5,442 bases of DNA from Clostridia bacterium (GCA_017552845.1 JAFZOE010000118.1:1-5442); one strand, 5' to 3'. Shown: positions 1-5,442, counted from the stretch's first letter. Notes: generated by a model not told the origin, from the sequence alone. Numbers and translations are program-made.

Positions 1-1220
1 CATCCGCAGGGTCCTCCGCCACCACCCATTGCGGGCGCTGTATGCTGAACGTGTCCGCTCTCGCGGCACTGGCTGTCCGCAATATCATTGAGCCATTTTC
101 TGTAGAATTCTCTGCTGTCGAGCATCAGCATCGCGCTCTCTGCGCAGAGCTGACCGTCGCCGGTATAGCCGAGGCGCTCTCTGTGAGGGCAGTCCGAAGG
201 GACGCCCGAATGCATATTGCAGAGCTGGGTATAAACAAAGGTGTTATAGAGCCAGTTAAGATTCTCATTATCGCTGTCAAAGGTTGAAGTCACCTTGCAG
301 TCGGTATGGATAACATCAATTCTGACAGGCTCGGCATCGCCAGTTATCTTGATATATCTGAATCCCTGCCAGCCGAAGCGGGTTTTGTATTCCGTCTGAT
401 TTCCGTCTGAAATATATTCATCGCGGTATCTGCCGTCATCGGAAAAATGAACGCCGAAGTGCTCGCTTCCACCTATTTCCTCAGCATAATCAACTTTGAA
501 GTATTCGCCTTCTTTATCGCACTTAAGCACCGCCCTGCCGACTGTGTTTTTGCCGACATCGTAAAGCTTTGCGCCGTCCTTTTCGCCGATGAGCTTTATA
601 TCGGTGATTGTTTCAATTACTTTGTCAGCCGGTGCGGTCTGGTATTCAAAAACAGTATCGGGTGTATCGATTTCGCGTGAAGGAGTAAAATCGGAATGCT
701 CGGGAACAGCTGAAAAATCCTGATATTCTCCGTAATAAAGATTGCATTTTTTGAAATACCCGGGGTGGCAGAGAGTTTCGGAATCGCTGATTATATCGCC
801 GCTCTCCCTGCGGATAATATAACAGAGTTTCGGCGTGCCGTAATCGACATTGCCTTCGGCATCTCGCATATTCTGGTGATAATAACCCGTGCCGAGCATT
901 ATTTCAAGCGTGTTTTCTCCGTCATAGAGATAACCGGATATATCATATTTCAGGCAATATGTGCGGAAACCCATCTTATCAAAAAGCGGATATGACCACT
1001 GTGACATATCTCTTTCGCTGTAATTCGAGGCACAGGGCACAAGCAGATCGTCGCCTATCCTTCTGCCGTTTATATGCATATCAAACCAGCCGAGACCGCA
1101 GATTGTGATTTCGGCTTTTTCGTTTTTTGAGCTTTCAAATCTCTTTATGAATATCGGTGCTTTGTCGCCTTCTGGGCAGTCAATCCACTTTGCGTTGCCG
1201 AACATTTCAAATTGATTCAT
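1..1220 (-). CDS. GH78 family alpha-L-rhamnosidase, N-terminal 406 residues (3' end beyond window)
   Basis: An open frame of 406 codons starts at the ATG at 1218-1220 and runs off the left edge without a stop, so the C-terminal part is missing. The family hydrolyses terminal alpha-L-rhamnose from plant glycosides, pectic side chains or bacterial polysaccharides by an inverting mechanism. Residues about 36-125 look like the rhamnosidase N-terminal beta-domain (GLGWFDMHINGRRIGDD, then YDISGYLYDGENTLEIMLGTGYY). The start of the (alpha/alpha)6 catalytic domain shows DCPHRERLGYTGD at 343-355. D343, E348 and D355 have the spacing of the substrate-binding and general-acid residues D567/E572/D579 described for Bacillus RhaB, so E348 is the likely general acid. 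A glycine-rich HTAPAMGGGGGPCG segment (393-406) follows; the catalytic base lies outside the window. There is no signal peptide, so it is probably cytoplasmic and acts on imported substrate. It is last of the three visible operon genes. The family call is strong; the exact substrate is unknown. Confidence 0.93.
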   Translation of the reverse strand, partial: MNQFEMFGNAKWIDCPEGDKAPIFIKRFESSKNEKAEITICGLGWFDMHINGRRIGDDLLVPCASNYSERDMSQWSYPLFDKMGFRTYCLKYDISGYLYDGENTLEIMLGTGYYHQNMRDAEGNVDYGTPKLCYIIRRESGDIISDSETLCHPGYFKKCNLYYGEYQDFSAVPEHSDFTPSREIDTPDTVFEYQTAPADKVIETITDIKLIGEKDGAKLYDVGKNTVGRAVLKCDKEGEYFKVDYAEEIGGSEHFGVHFSDDGRYRDEYISDGNQTEYKTRFGWQGFRYIKITGDAEPVRIDVIHTDCKVTSTFDSDNENLNWLYNTFVYTQLCNMHSGVPSDCPHRERLGYTGDGQLCAESAMLMLDSREFYRKWLNDIADSQCRESGHVQHTAPAMGGGGGPCG

Positions 1221-1227
1221 AGCTTTT

Positions 1228-1233
1228 CCCCTT
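1228..1233 (-). promoter_or_regulatory. Ribosome binding site of the rhamnosidase gene, overlapping the upstream stop codon
   Basis: On the minus strand AAGGGG lies 7 nt before the rhamnosidase ATG. It shares two bases with the TAA stop (1232-1234) of the ABC-F gene, reading TAAGGGG. The strong Shine-Dalgarno sequence fixes M1 as the start rather than the in-frame M6. The overlap means ribosomes ending on the ABC-F gene finish right at the next initiation site, which favours coupled translation. Confidence 0.8.
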
Positions 1234-3142
1234 ATTCTCCTGTCAGTTCTTTAAGGCGGGTATGCATCTGCTCCCATTCGGTGAGCAACGCAGCCTGCTC
1301 TTCGGTAAGTCTGTTTATTGTTTCGGTAAGTTCCAGCACTTTTTCATAATCCGCGGCAGTTTCGGGCGAAGAGAGAGTATCGTTTGCCTCCGATATTTCT
1401 TTATCCAGTCTGTCAATCTCCGCTTCTGTTCTCTTGATTTTGCCTCGCAGGCGGTTGATTTCGCTCTCGCGCTCCTTGCGAAGCTTATATGAATTGACTT
1501 TCGGCGCGGCGGTCTCTTTTTTCACTGCGGGCGCATTGAGAACTATATTGCAATATGCATCATAGTCACCGTCAAATTTCTCAAAGCCGTCGGGTGATAT
1601 TCTGAAAATCTTATCGGAAAGCTTATTGATAAAGTATCTGTCATGAGAAACGGCGATAATCGTGCCCTCAAAATCGGCGAGCGCCGCCTCGAGCACCTCT
1701 CTTGAAGGAATATCGAGATGATTCGTCGGCTCGTCGAGCAGGAGCACATTCGCGCCGCTGAGCATAAGCTTGAGCAGGCAGAGCTTGGCTTTTTCGCCGC
1801 CGCTCAGGGAATCGACGCTCTTGAAAACATCGTCGCCCCTGAAAAGGAAAAGCGAGAGGTAGTTTCTCACCTTGGTTTCAGTAAATGAGCGATGCTCATC
1901 CCAGATTTCATCGAGGACGGTCTTGCCGCCTTTAAGGCTTTCGAGGGACTGGTCAAAGTAGCCTGTTCTGACATTCGCGCCGAAAGTAAAACTGCCGCTG
2001 TCGGCGCTAATCTGTTTAGTGAGAATTCTTAAAAGAGTAGTTTTTCCGCAGCCGTTTGCACCGATAATGAACGCTCTGTCGTTCTTATAAACCTGCATTG
2101 TGCCGTTTGCAAAGAGCAGTTTATCGCCGAAGGATTTAGAGAGCGAATCGGTGAATAAAACATCGTTGCCCGTCTCGCATTCGGGAGTGAATTTAATGCG
2201 GATTTTTGAGAGCGGTTTTTCTGGCTCAACGAGCTCCGCCTTCTTGCGCTCGAGCATTTTTCTCTTGCTCTCGGCGGTGATGAAATTTCTCTCCCTGGCA
2301 AATGAGCGCTGCTGCTCGATTATGCCTTCAATACGTTTGATTTCGGCGAGCTGATTCTCATAATGCCGCCTCTCCGTCTCAATTCTCTCCTCGCGGAGCT
2401 TTGAATATGCCGAATAATTCACGGCGGCAAAATATGACCTTTTATTCGCAATCTCGACCGTTTTATTGCAGATTTTATCGAGAAAATATCTGTCGTGAGA
2501 TATTACAAGCACCGAACCCTTATATGACTGCAGATAGTTTTCGAGCCACTCTGTGCCGGCGATGTCGAGATGATTTGTAGGCTCATCAAGAAGAAGCAAA
2601 TCCGCACCGCTCAGAAGCAGTTTACACATTGAAAGCTTTGAACGCTGGCCGCCGCTGAGTTTATCGCAGGTGAGCGAAAACTCCTCCTGAGTGAATCCCA
2701 AACCCGTCAGCGCAGACGCAGTTCTGCTTTTATATGTCAGGCCGTCTTCGGCGGCGAATTTTTCCTGCAGTTCCGCCTGCTTTACTATAAGTTCATCCCT
2801 GTTTTCGGGATTCGTTTCAAGCAGGCGCGAGATTTTTTCTATTTCGATTTCGGTTTCAATAAGATGGGTAAAAGAAGTCAAGGCCTCGTCATAAACCGTT
2901 CTGACGGAGCCGGCGCAGGCGTGCTGCTCAAGATATCCTATTTTTGTGGTTTTTGAAATGAAAACGGCGCCGTCCGTCGGCTCGAGCTGACCGGTGATTA
3001 TCTTGAAAATCGTGGTTTTTCCGGTTCCGTTCGCTCCGATGAGGCCGACAAAATCCCGCTCGCCGATGTCAAATGAAACATCGTCAAAGAGGAGATTGCC
3101 GCCGAATTCCATTCTGAGCTTCTGTATGCCTGCAATTATCAT
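1232..3142 (-). CDS. ABC-F family ATPase (YdiF/Uup-like, ribosome-associated)
   Basis: A 636-residue soluble protein with two complete ABC nucleotide-binding domains and no membrane segments, which defines the ABC-F class. ABC-F proteins bind the ribosomal E site and relieve stalled or aberrant translation states; some protect against antibiotics. Domain 1 has Walker A GANGTGKTT (36-44), signature LSGGQ (162-166), Walker B with DEPTNHLD (186-193) and switch SHDR (215-218). Domain 2 has Walker A GANGCGKTT (361-369), LSGGE (446-450), DEPTNHLD (470-477) and SHDR (499-502). The charged interdomain linker (about 245-310) is the region that contacts P-site tRNA in the family. Residues about 550-634 are a Lys/Glu-rich heptad-like stretch, matching the C-terminal coiled coil of YdiF/Uup-like members. 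All catalytic motifs are intact. The start lies 3 nt after the manA stop, and the first residues fit the usual beta strand ahead of Walker A. The family is certain; the subfamily is less so, and nothing in the sequence shows a resistance role. Confidence 0.95.
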   Translation of the reverse strand: MIIAGIQKLRMEFGGNLLFDDVSFDIGERDFVGLIGANGTGKTTIFKIITGQLEPTDGAVFISKTTKIGYLEQHACAGSVRTVYDEALTSFTHLIETEIEIEKISRLLETNPENRDELIVKQAELQEKFAAEDGLTYKSRTASALTGLGFTQEEFSLTCDKLSGGQRSKLSMCKLLLSGADLLLLDEPTNHLDIAGTEWLENYLQSYKGSVLVISHDRYFLDKICNKTVEIANKRSYFAAVNYSAYSKLREERIETERRHYENQLAEIKRIEGIIEQQRSFARERNFITAESKRKMLERKKAELVEPEKPLSKIRIKFTPECETGNDVLFTDSLSKSFGDKLLFANGTMQVYKNDRAFIIGANGCGKTTLLRILTKQISADSGSFTFGANVRTGYFDQSLESLKGGKTVLDEIWDEHRSFTETKVRNYLSLFLFRGDDVFKSVDSLSGGEKAKLCLLKLMLSGANVLLLDEPTNHLDIPSREVLEAALADFEGTIIAVSHDRYFINKLSDKIFRISPDGFEKFDGDYDAYCNIVLNAPAVKKETAAPKVNSYKLRKERESEINRLRGKIKRTEAEIDRLDKEISEANDTLSSPETAADYEKVLELTETINRLTEEQAALLTEWEQMHTRLKELTGE

Positions 3143-3145
3143 TTA

Positions 3146-4090
3146 TCAGATTTCCGTTTCGAGTATTTGTAATTTGCCTTCTATCGTGAATTTCCCCTTA
3201 CCTGCGGGGATAAAGATGCTGTCGCCCTTTTTGATTTCAAGCGTTTCTCTGCCGCAAACGAGTGTTCCTTCGCCCGACATAATCAGCAGGGAGACAAATG
3301 AGTCATCCGTTGCTGTGCCGGTGAATGCGCCGTCAACATCGTATTTATGCACCTTGAAAAGGTCGCAGTCAGCGAGAAGTGATTCATCGCCGTCTTTTGA
3401 AAAATCGGGCTGTGAATAGGGCTCGGTTTTTGTAACCTCAACGGCATCCGCAACGTGCAGTTCGCGGGGGCTGCCGTCCTTGCCGATGCGGTTGTAATCA
3501 AAAATGCGGTAGGTAGTGTTGCTGCTCTCCTGAACCTCGGCGAGCAGAACTCCTTTGCAAATGGCGTGGAGCGTGCCGGCTTCAATAAAGAAGAAATCGC
3601 CGGGTTTAACGGGAACTCTGCCGAGTTTTTCAACAAGCGAGCCGTCTTCAATCGAGGCTATGAATTCATCCTTTGAAATGCTCTCATTGAAGCCGAGCAG
3701 GAGCGATGCGCCCTCCTCGCAGTCGATTATATACCAGCATTCGGTCTTGCTGCGTCCCCTGCCGGCCTGTTCGCAGTATTCCTTGGTCGGATGCACCTGA
3801 ATTGACAGATCATCCATCGCGTCGATGAATTTGATCAGCACAGGGAATTCAGCGAATCTTTCAATATTCCTGCCGCACCAATCGGGCGAAACGCCTACAA
3901 CTTCGGGGAGCGGTCTGCCCGCAAATTCACCGTTTGTGACAAGGCTCGGACCCATATCAAGGCATGAGAGCATCCAGCCCTCTGCGGCGTTTGATTTTTC
4001 GGTCTCGACACCGAAATCATTTATAAGTTTTCTTCCGCCCCAGATGGTTTCGGAGACATAGGGCGCGAGTTTCAGAATATATTCAGACAT
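3146..4090 (-). CDS. manA: Mannose-6-phosphate isomerase, class I (short Firmicutes type)
   Basis: A 314-residue cytoplasmic zinc enzyme that interconverts mannose-6-phosphate and fructose-6-phosphate, feeding mannose into glycolysis or supplying mannose-6-phosphate for GDP-sugars. Its length matches the roughly 315-aa Bacillus type rather than the roughly 390-aa enterobacterial enzyme. Family motifs are complete: the N-terminal APYVSETIWGGRKL (9-22), the metal-site QVHPTKEY (98-105), KTECWY (115-120), EAGTLHAI (170-177), and TYRIFDYNR (193-201). Q98, H100, E117 and H175 are the expected zinc ligands, and R195 lies in the conserved active-site segment. The C-terminal part (about 235-314) is a small cupin-like beta domain with GDSIFIPAGKGKF near the end. 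It is the promoter-proximal visible gene of the minus-strand operon, with a promoter and an AAAGGG site directly upstream. The start at 4090 is set by that site and by the conserved N-terminus. Confidence 0.96.
   Translation of the reverse strand: MSEYILKLAPYVSETIWGGRKLINDFGVETEKSNAAEGWMLSCLDMGPSLVTNGEFAGRPLPEVVGVSPDWCGRNIERFAEFPVLIKFIDAMDDLSIQVHPTKEYCEQAGRGRSKTECWYIIDCEEGASLLLGFNESISKDEFIASIEDGSLVEKLGRVPVKPGDFFFIEAGTLHAICKGVLLAEVQESSNTTYRIFDYNRIGKDGSPRELHVADAVEVTKTEPYSQPDFSKDGDESLLADCDLFKVHKYDVDGAFTGTATDDSFVSLLIMSGEGTLVCGRETLEIKKGDSIFIPAGKGKFTIEGKLQILETEI
3151..3155 (-). promoter_or_regulatory. Weak ribosome binding site of the ABC-F gene, inside the end of manA
   Basis: GGAAA on the minus strand lies 8 nt before the ABC-F ATG and within the last codons of manA. 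It is a weaker Shine-Dalgarno match than those before manA and the rhamnosidase. With the manA stop only 3 nt from this start, initiation probably depends partly on ribosomes terminating on manA. Confidence 0.5.
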
Positions 4091-4098
4091 AGCAACAT

Positions 4099-4105
4099 CC
4101 CTTTC
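4099..4105 (-). promoter_or_regulatory. Ribosome binding site of manA
   Basis: GAAAGGG on the minus strand ends 8 nt before the manA ATG, a near-ideal position. An ATG at 4096-4098 lies between it and the start but is out of frame with manA and too close to the site to be used. Confidence 0.8.
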
Positions 4106-4113
4106 AACCTTTT

Positions 4114-4142
4114 AGTATAACATAATATAACAGATTTTTCCA
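4114..4142 (-). promoter_or_regulatory. Predicted sigma-A-type promoter of the manA operon
   Basis: On the minus strand a -10 box TATACT (4114-4119, 5 of 6 to consensus) is preceded after 17 nt by TGGAAA (4137-4142, 4 of 6 to TTGACA). The -10 is about 23 nt from the manA start codon, so the leader would be short (about 15-20 nt), leaving room for the ribosome binding site but not for a riboswitch. An alternative -10, TATATT, lies 10 nt upstream; the two are nearly one helical turn apart because TGTTATA is repeated there. Predicted from sequence only. Confidence 0.6.
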
Positions 4143-4165
4143 CTAAAACGGCAAGAAATTTGAAA

Positions 4166-4181
4166 GTCCTTTTTATAGGAC
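4166..4181. promoter_or_regulatory. Perfect short dyad in the divergent promoter region (possible operator)
   Basis: GTCCT (4166-4170) and AGGAC (4177-4181) form a perfect inverted repeat around a 6-nt AT-only centre. It lies about 24 bp upstream of the predicted manA -35 and covers the place where the -35 of the opposite promoter would be. This would suit a dimeric regulator controlling one or both directions. Five-base arms can arise by chance, and no regulator gene is visible in the window, so the role is a guess. Confidence 0.3.
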
Positions 4182-4192
4182 AGGCGAGAATT

Positions 4193-4198
4193 TATAAT
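4193..4198 (+). promoter_or_regulatory. Consensus -10 box for the zinc-ribbon gene
   Basis: A perfect TATAAT lies 126 nt before the start codon of the small plus-strand gene. No good -35 is seen at 16-18 nt (the best is TTTTTA, 3 of 6 to consensus, at 17 nt), and there is no extended -10 TG. If used, transcription would start near 4205 and give a leader of roughly 120 nt. The missing -35 would fit a promoter needing an activator, or a chance match in AT-rich DNA. Confidence 0.42.
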
Positions 4199-4204
4199 TA
4201 ACTT

Positions 4205-4324
4205 GTAAGTGAACGGGATGTAAAACATCTGTTAACTTCACGCCCGGGCTGCAACAAAAAGAAAAAGAAACAACACTGATGAGCGGATGGAGAAAATACC
4301 GCTCAACGAAAGGATGGCTGAATT
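4205..4324 (+). other. Structured 5' leader of the zinc-ribbon gene (two potential stem-loops)
   Basis: This 120-nt stretch between the predicted promoter and the small gene has two inverted repeats. The first is GATGT (4217-4221), loop AAA, ACATC (4225-4229), with an imperfect outer extension pairing 4207-4214 with 4231-4238. The second is TGAGCGG (4280-4286), a 12-nt loop, and CCGCTCA (4299-4305), ending 3 nt before the ribosome binding site. Between them lie the palindrome GCCCGGGC (4242-4249) and an A-rich run (about 4254-4273). I do not recognise a known riboswitch or leader family. The structure could affect translation of the small gene, or be incidental. Confidence 0.35.
4309..4314 (+). 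promoter_or_regulatory. Ribosome binding site of the zinc-ribbon gene
   Basis: AAAGGA lies 10 nt before the ATG at 4325-4327, a little longer than ideal but well within range. It supports this start over other nearby ATGs. A tiny ORF (ATG at 4314, four codons) overlaps the site and ends with TGA at 4326-4328, overlapping the real start as ATGA. Confidence 0.65.
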
Positions 4325-4525
4325 ATGAAAATCTGGTGTCTCAAATGCGGAAGTCTGATAACTCAGACAAACGACTGCGAAAAACGCGAAACGCTCTGCC
4401 CCTGCTGCAGCGAAAGAATCGCCTACTCCGTGAGCGGAGACGAGGCTTATATCGCCTGCCTCAACTATGATCTGAGCGTGAATAACGAGCTCAGGGTAGT
4501 GGGAAGCTATATGTCGGCAGGTTAA
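4325..4525 (+). CDS. Small zinc-ribbon protein of unknown function (66 aa)
   Basis: A 66-residue protein with two cysteine pairs, WCLKC (C5, C8) and CPCC (C25, C28; C27 also present), spaced like a four-cysteine zinc ribbon. C18 and C45 are extra cysteines. After the zinc module (about 1-32) comes a mixed, mostly polar tail with no membrane segment or signal peptide, so it is likely a cytosolic microprotein. Small zinc ribbons often bind nucleic acid or protein partners; nothing here says which. That this is a real gene is supported by the AAAGGA site, the consensus -10 box upstream, the cysteine pattern, and an intrinsic terminator starting 20 nt after its TAA. It is transcribed away from manA and converges on the surface-protein gene. 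I cannot name a family. An overlapping minus-strand frame is judged a shadow. Confidence 0.72.
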   Translation: MKIWCLKCGSLITQTNDCEKRETLCPCCSERIAYSVSGDEAYIACLNYDLSVNNELRVVGSYMSAG

Positions 4526-4544
4526 AACCGAAAAGAGCATAACG

Positions 4545-4577
4545 AAAGGGCACGGAATTCCGTGCCCTTTTTGTTTT
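4545..4577 (+). terminator. Intrinsic terminator after the zinc-ribbon gene, possibly bidirectional
   Basis: An 11-bp perfect stem, AAAGGGCACGG pairing with CCGTGCCCTTT, closes on an AATT loop and is followed by a T-rich tract (TTTTTGTTTT, 4568-4577). This is a classic rho-independent terminator for plus-strand transcripts. Read on the minus strand, the stem is followed only by TTTCGTT and then TTTT further on, a weaker tract, so it may also end the converging surface-protein transcript but less efficiently. The stem starts 42 nt after the TAA-side end of that gene's opposite strand partner, in the only gap between the two genes. Confidence 0.93.
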
Positions 4578-4586
4578 ATGGAAAAG

Positions 4587-5442
4587 CTATGCAGCAGTTG
4601 CTGCCATGCCGTTACCCCAAGAGGAGCCGCGGACCTGGACAGTGTATTCGTCGTTTGCGGCAGGGGCAGTAATCTTCATGCGGATTGTCCAGACCGAAAC
4701 GCCGTTTGCAGTTTCGATGCCCGTGACATTTGAAGATGTAGTCTGATAAGTCGCTGTCTTGGTCTTGCCTTTGGTTTCATTGACGAAGCTTATCTTGACC
4801 TTGGAAACATCCTCGGTTGTGGTTACAGTAAAGACCTTATACTGAGCGCCGTTTTCCTCAGTGCCGGTATATGCCGCGGATATAAGGGTATAGGGATCAT
4901 AATCGACGCCTACGGGAGCGGGTGCGAGTGCAGCTGCATCTTTGCCGACTTTGACATTGAAGGTTTCGCCGGGAAGAGCTTTCCACTCGCTCGAGCCGGA
5001 TTCACGGTATTCAATGCTCCAGGTCTGATTGTCGACCGCCTGAGAGCCTGCGTAATTGAATGTCATCGGGATATTCCAGACTCTTGCATCATCTGTATCC
5101 GTTACGCTGACTTCGGTTGTGCCCTTGTTATAGTTGCTGTATTTGTAATAGGTTGTGTATGTGTTGCCGTTTTCGTCTGTGCCGTTGAATCTGAGCCAGG
5201 TGACATTTTTCGGCGTGGATACATTCCAGGTCAACTTGTCGCCGCGGACGACTTCATTTGCGCTGATAGTTGCGGTGAACGAGGGCTCTCCAATAGAAGG
5301 CTCGGGTATGACGAGAGTCAGAGCGATTGAGCCGGATTCGCCTTGTGCAGCTCCTTCATTCCACTCGCTGTCATAAACAAGTTCGCCCGTATAGGTGCCG
5401 GGTGCAGCGGAATTATAGACTTCGGGATCAATCCACACGGAC
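4587..5442 (-). CDS. C-terminal part of a probable extracellular repeat protein with beta-sandwich-like domains (5' end beyond window)
   Basis: An open minus-strand frame of about 284 codons ends at TAG (4587-4589) and continues past the right edge. A GTG at 5436-5438 could be taken as a start, but it reads as an internal valine (..SVWIDPEVY), no ribosome binding site can be seen, and the protein clearly begins mid-domain. Numbered from that valine: residues 1-47 end one domain (PGTYTGELVY, then SIALTLVIPEP). Residues about 50-165 and 176-283 are two related modules, each with alternating beta strands and a shared core motif (VWNIPMTF at 120-127, VWTIRMKI at 249-256). Composition is Thr/Ser/Asn/Val rich with no cysteine, typical of secreted Ig-like or adhesin-type modules. 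No LPxTG, transmembrane tail, SLH or dockerin is seen at the C-terminus, which stops right after the last strand; anchoring, if any, must lie in the missing N-terminal part. I cannot name the family. Confidence 0.75.
   Translation of the reverse strand, partial: SVWIDPEVYNSAAPGTYTGELVYDSEWNEGAAQGESGSIALTLVIPEPSIGEPSFTATISANEVVRGDKLTWNVSTPKNVTWLRFNGTDENGNTYTTYYKYSNYNKGTTEVSVTDTDDARVWNIPMTFNYAGSQAVDNQTWSIEYRESGSSEWKALPGETFNVKVGKDAAALAPAPVGVDYDPYTLISAAYTGTEENGAQYKVFTVTTTEDVSKVKISFVNETKGKTKTATYQTTSSNVTGIETANGVSVWTIRMKITAPAANDEYTVQVRGSSWGNGMAATAA

Noticed and set aside
42..995. Three short plus-strand open frames across the left end
   Set aside because: They are antisense to a continuous, clearly homologous GH78 frame on the minus strand, which has the conserved catalytic motif.
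1232..3142. Reading the ABC-F protein as an antibiotic-resistance factor or as a transporter ATPase
   Set aside because: There are no transmembrane partners, and the long C-terminal coiled coil looks like the housekeeping YdiF/Uup type. Resistance cannot be read from the sequence alone.
1543..3800. Several short open frames on both strands inside the ABC-F and manA genes
   Set aside because: They are shadows of the two strongly recognised proteins, with Ser/Arg/Leu-rich composition and no motifs or ribosome binding sites.
4116..4132. Direct repeat TATAACA spaced 10 bp apart upstream of manA, as a regulator site
   Set aside because: It falls in very AT-rich promoter DNA and overlaps the -10 region, so chance or promoter composition explains it well enough.
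4242..4249. GCCCGGGC palindrome as a separate regulatory site
   Set aside because: An 8-bp palindrome alone is weak evidence, and it has no loop to form a hairpin. It is mentioned only as part of the leader.
4279..4470. Plus-strand open frame starting in the leader, overlapping the zinc-ribbon gene
   Set aside because: It lacks a ribosome binding site, its sequence is Arg-rich and low in pattern, and it is in another frame from the cysteine-rich protein.
4238..4540. A 100-aa open frame on the minus strand, antisense to the zinc-ribbon gene
   Set aside because: It overlaps the whole small gene and the leader, has no good ribosome binding site, and would start inside the terminator region. 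The plus-strand gene has cysteine pairs, a ribosome binding site and a terminator.
5436..5438. GTG as the start codon of the right-hand surface-protein gene
   Set aside because: The codon is an internal valine in a frame that stays open to the window edge. The residues after it are mid-domain with no signal peptide.
1..5442. CRISPR array, insertion sequence, tRNA or rRNA
   Set aside because: No regularly spaced repeats, transposase-like frames, terminal inverted repeats or structural RNA signatures were seen on either strand.

Overview
The window is most likely from a low-to-mid GC Firmicute of the gut Clostridia type (Oscillospiraceae/Lachnospiraceae-like). The reasons are a short ManA of the Bacillus/Clostridium kind, a Firmicutes-style ABC-F protein with a C-terminal coiled coil, strong AAGGGG/AAAGGG ribosome binding sites, and a clostridial version of a GH78 alpha-L-rhamnosidase. 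This is inferred from protein style; no marker gene is present.

Layout. (1) Positions 1-4090, minus strand: a compact cluster transcribed right to left, manA (mannose-6-phosphate isomerase), then an ABC-F ATPase, then a GH78 family alpha-L-rhamnosidase cut off by the window start. The gaps are only 3 and 11 nt, so this looks like one operon with coupled translation. A sigma-A-like promoter (TGGAAA, 17 nt, TATACT) and an AAAGGG ribosome binding site precede manA. (2) Positions 4091-4324: a divergent intergenic region. It holds the manA promoter, a short perfect dyad, a consensus TATAAT facing the other way, and a leader of roughly 120 nt with two potential stem-loops. (3) Positions 4325-4525, plus strand: a 66-aa zinc-ribbon microprotein followed by a near-perfect intrinsic terminator. 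(4) Positions 4587-5442, minus strand: the C-terminal part of a large, probably extracellular protein built of beta-sandwich-like repeats, entering from beyond the right edge and converging on the small gene.

How the genes fit together. ManA links mannose-6-phosphate with fructose-6-phosphate, and the rhamnosidase, which has no signal peptide, would release L-rhamnose from imported glycosides or oligosaccharides in the cytoplasm. Both are sugar-use functions. The ABC-F protein between them is a ribosome-associated ATPase, not a transporter: it has no membrane segments. Its role in a sugar operon is not obvious. The zinc-ribbon protein and the surface protein show no clear functional link to the operon. 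I see no mobile element, CRISPR array, tRNA or rRNA. The least explained part is the structured leader and zinc-ribbon microprotein at 4193-4577.
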